Source: Woeseiaceae bacterium
Lineage (GTDB): Bacteria > Pseudomonadota > Gammaproteobacteria > Steroidobacterales > Woeseiaceae
Length of the DNA: 5,433 nt
NCBI GenBank assembly: GCA_022615525.1
Contig: JAKEGN010000279.1
Coordinates: 1-5,433, forward strand
Reading direction: 5' to 3'
The notes below the pieces were generated by a model. It saw only the letters and a list, made by a program, of their open reading frames with translations. It was not told the origin of the DNA and ran no database searches. This document shows, in pieces, positions 5,224-5,433 of this stretch (position 1 is the stretch's first letter; each line of letters starts with the position of its first letter). A program made the translations under genes and the position numbers.

Positions 5224-5433
5224 TGAAGTGCCTCGATCAGTTGTGGCAAGACACGCTCGATAGCCGCCAGATCCGCTCCCGCTGCCAACAGGTCCAGGTG
5301 AGGCATCGCAGCCTGCATGCCCTGCGCCGTCATCGAAAATGCCGATGTCGTCGAGCGCATCCTTAAGCATCTCAAGTTCCGGGACCCGTTACCCGACACC
5401 CGCCGGCCCCGATCCGCCCTGGCCTCAAGGCGA
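5220..5433 (-). CDS. C-terminal end of a CoxE-like VWA protein (partial)
   Basis: An open frame enters from the right edge and ends at TGA 5222-5220 (about 70 codons). Its last 35 residues, including QGMQAAMPHLDLLAAGADLA followed by AIERVLPQL, resemble the C-terminal tail of CoxE-type von Willebrand A proteins, where a GM..ALPHVD segment is followed by a Leu-rich helix. In cox-type clusters CoxE sits directly upstream of CoxF and partners the MoxR ATPase CoxD in active-site maturation, so position supports the call. The part nearest the edge uses rare codons (AGA, TTA, AGG) and does not match the expected W-NP region, while another frame between about 5390 and 5320 looks better coded, so a further frame error is possible. 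The family call is tentative. Confidence 0.45.
   Translation of the reverse strand, partial: RLEARADRGRRVSGNGSRNLRCLRMRSTTSAFSMTAQGMQAAMPHLDLLAAGADLAAIERVLPQLIEALQ

Noticed and set aside
1..5433. CRISPR array, tRNA/rRNA, IS ends or att sites
   Set aside because: No regularly spaced repeats beyond the Pho heptamers, no tRNA-like cloverleaf or transposase, and no flanking direct repeats around the toxin-antitoxin unit that I could find by eye.

Overview
The window looks like part of a moderately GC-rich (by eye close to 60%) Pseudomonadota chromosome. The evidence is the family content (PhoX-type secreted phosphatase, CoxE/CoxF/XdhC maturation factors), strong Shine-Dalgarno sites in front of two genes and one textbook rho-independent terminator. 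I cannot choose with confidence between Alpha- and Gammaproteobacteria. No RNA gene, IS element or CRISPR array is visible.

Left part (1-1966, + strand): a secreted PhoX/DUF839-family protein (258-1889) stands alone as a single-gene transcription unit. It is preceded by three heptamers ending in GTCAT at an exact 11-bp period, the layout of a Pho box, with a plausible sigma-70 promoter built over them. It is closed by a perfect 10-bp-stem terminator. The reading is a phosphate-starvation-induced, exported phosphoesterase.

Middle (2012-3166, + strand): a two-gene unit encodes a small basic, probably ribbon-helix-helix DNA-binding protein and, overlapping it by 8 bp, an AbiEii/AbiGii-type (MNT-fold) nucleotidyltransferase. 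This looks like a toxin-antitoxin or abortive-infection module whose antitoxin is not the classical winged-helix AbiEi. Its promoter has a perfect TTGACA lying inside a dyad, which fits autoregulation.

Right part (3247-5433, - strand, read from high to low coordinates): a compact operon for molybdenum-hydroxylase maturation. In transcription order it holds the probable C-terminal end of a CoxE-like VWA protein, a CoxF-type XdhC protein, a one-domain XdhC_CoxI protein (113 aa) and a separate Rossmann-domain XdhC_C protein (231 aa). Junctions are very tight: TGA-C-ATG between the second and third genes, and a TTGA stop/start overlap between the third and fourth. The CoxF-type gene is interrupted in frame by a run of nine A at 4547-4539. 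Past this run the missing 85 codons, including the conserved C-terminal XdhC motif, continue intact in the -1 frame. This is a programmed or slippage frameshift, a one-base homopolymer sequencing error, or a very recent mutation. The catalytic Mo-hydroxylase subunits are not in the window.

The toxin gene and the XdhC operon converge on an 80-bp gap at 3167-3246. The leftmost ~130 bases show no gene I can support.
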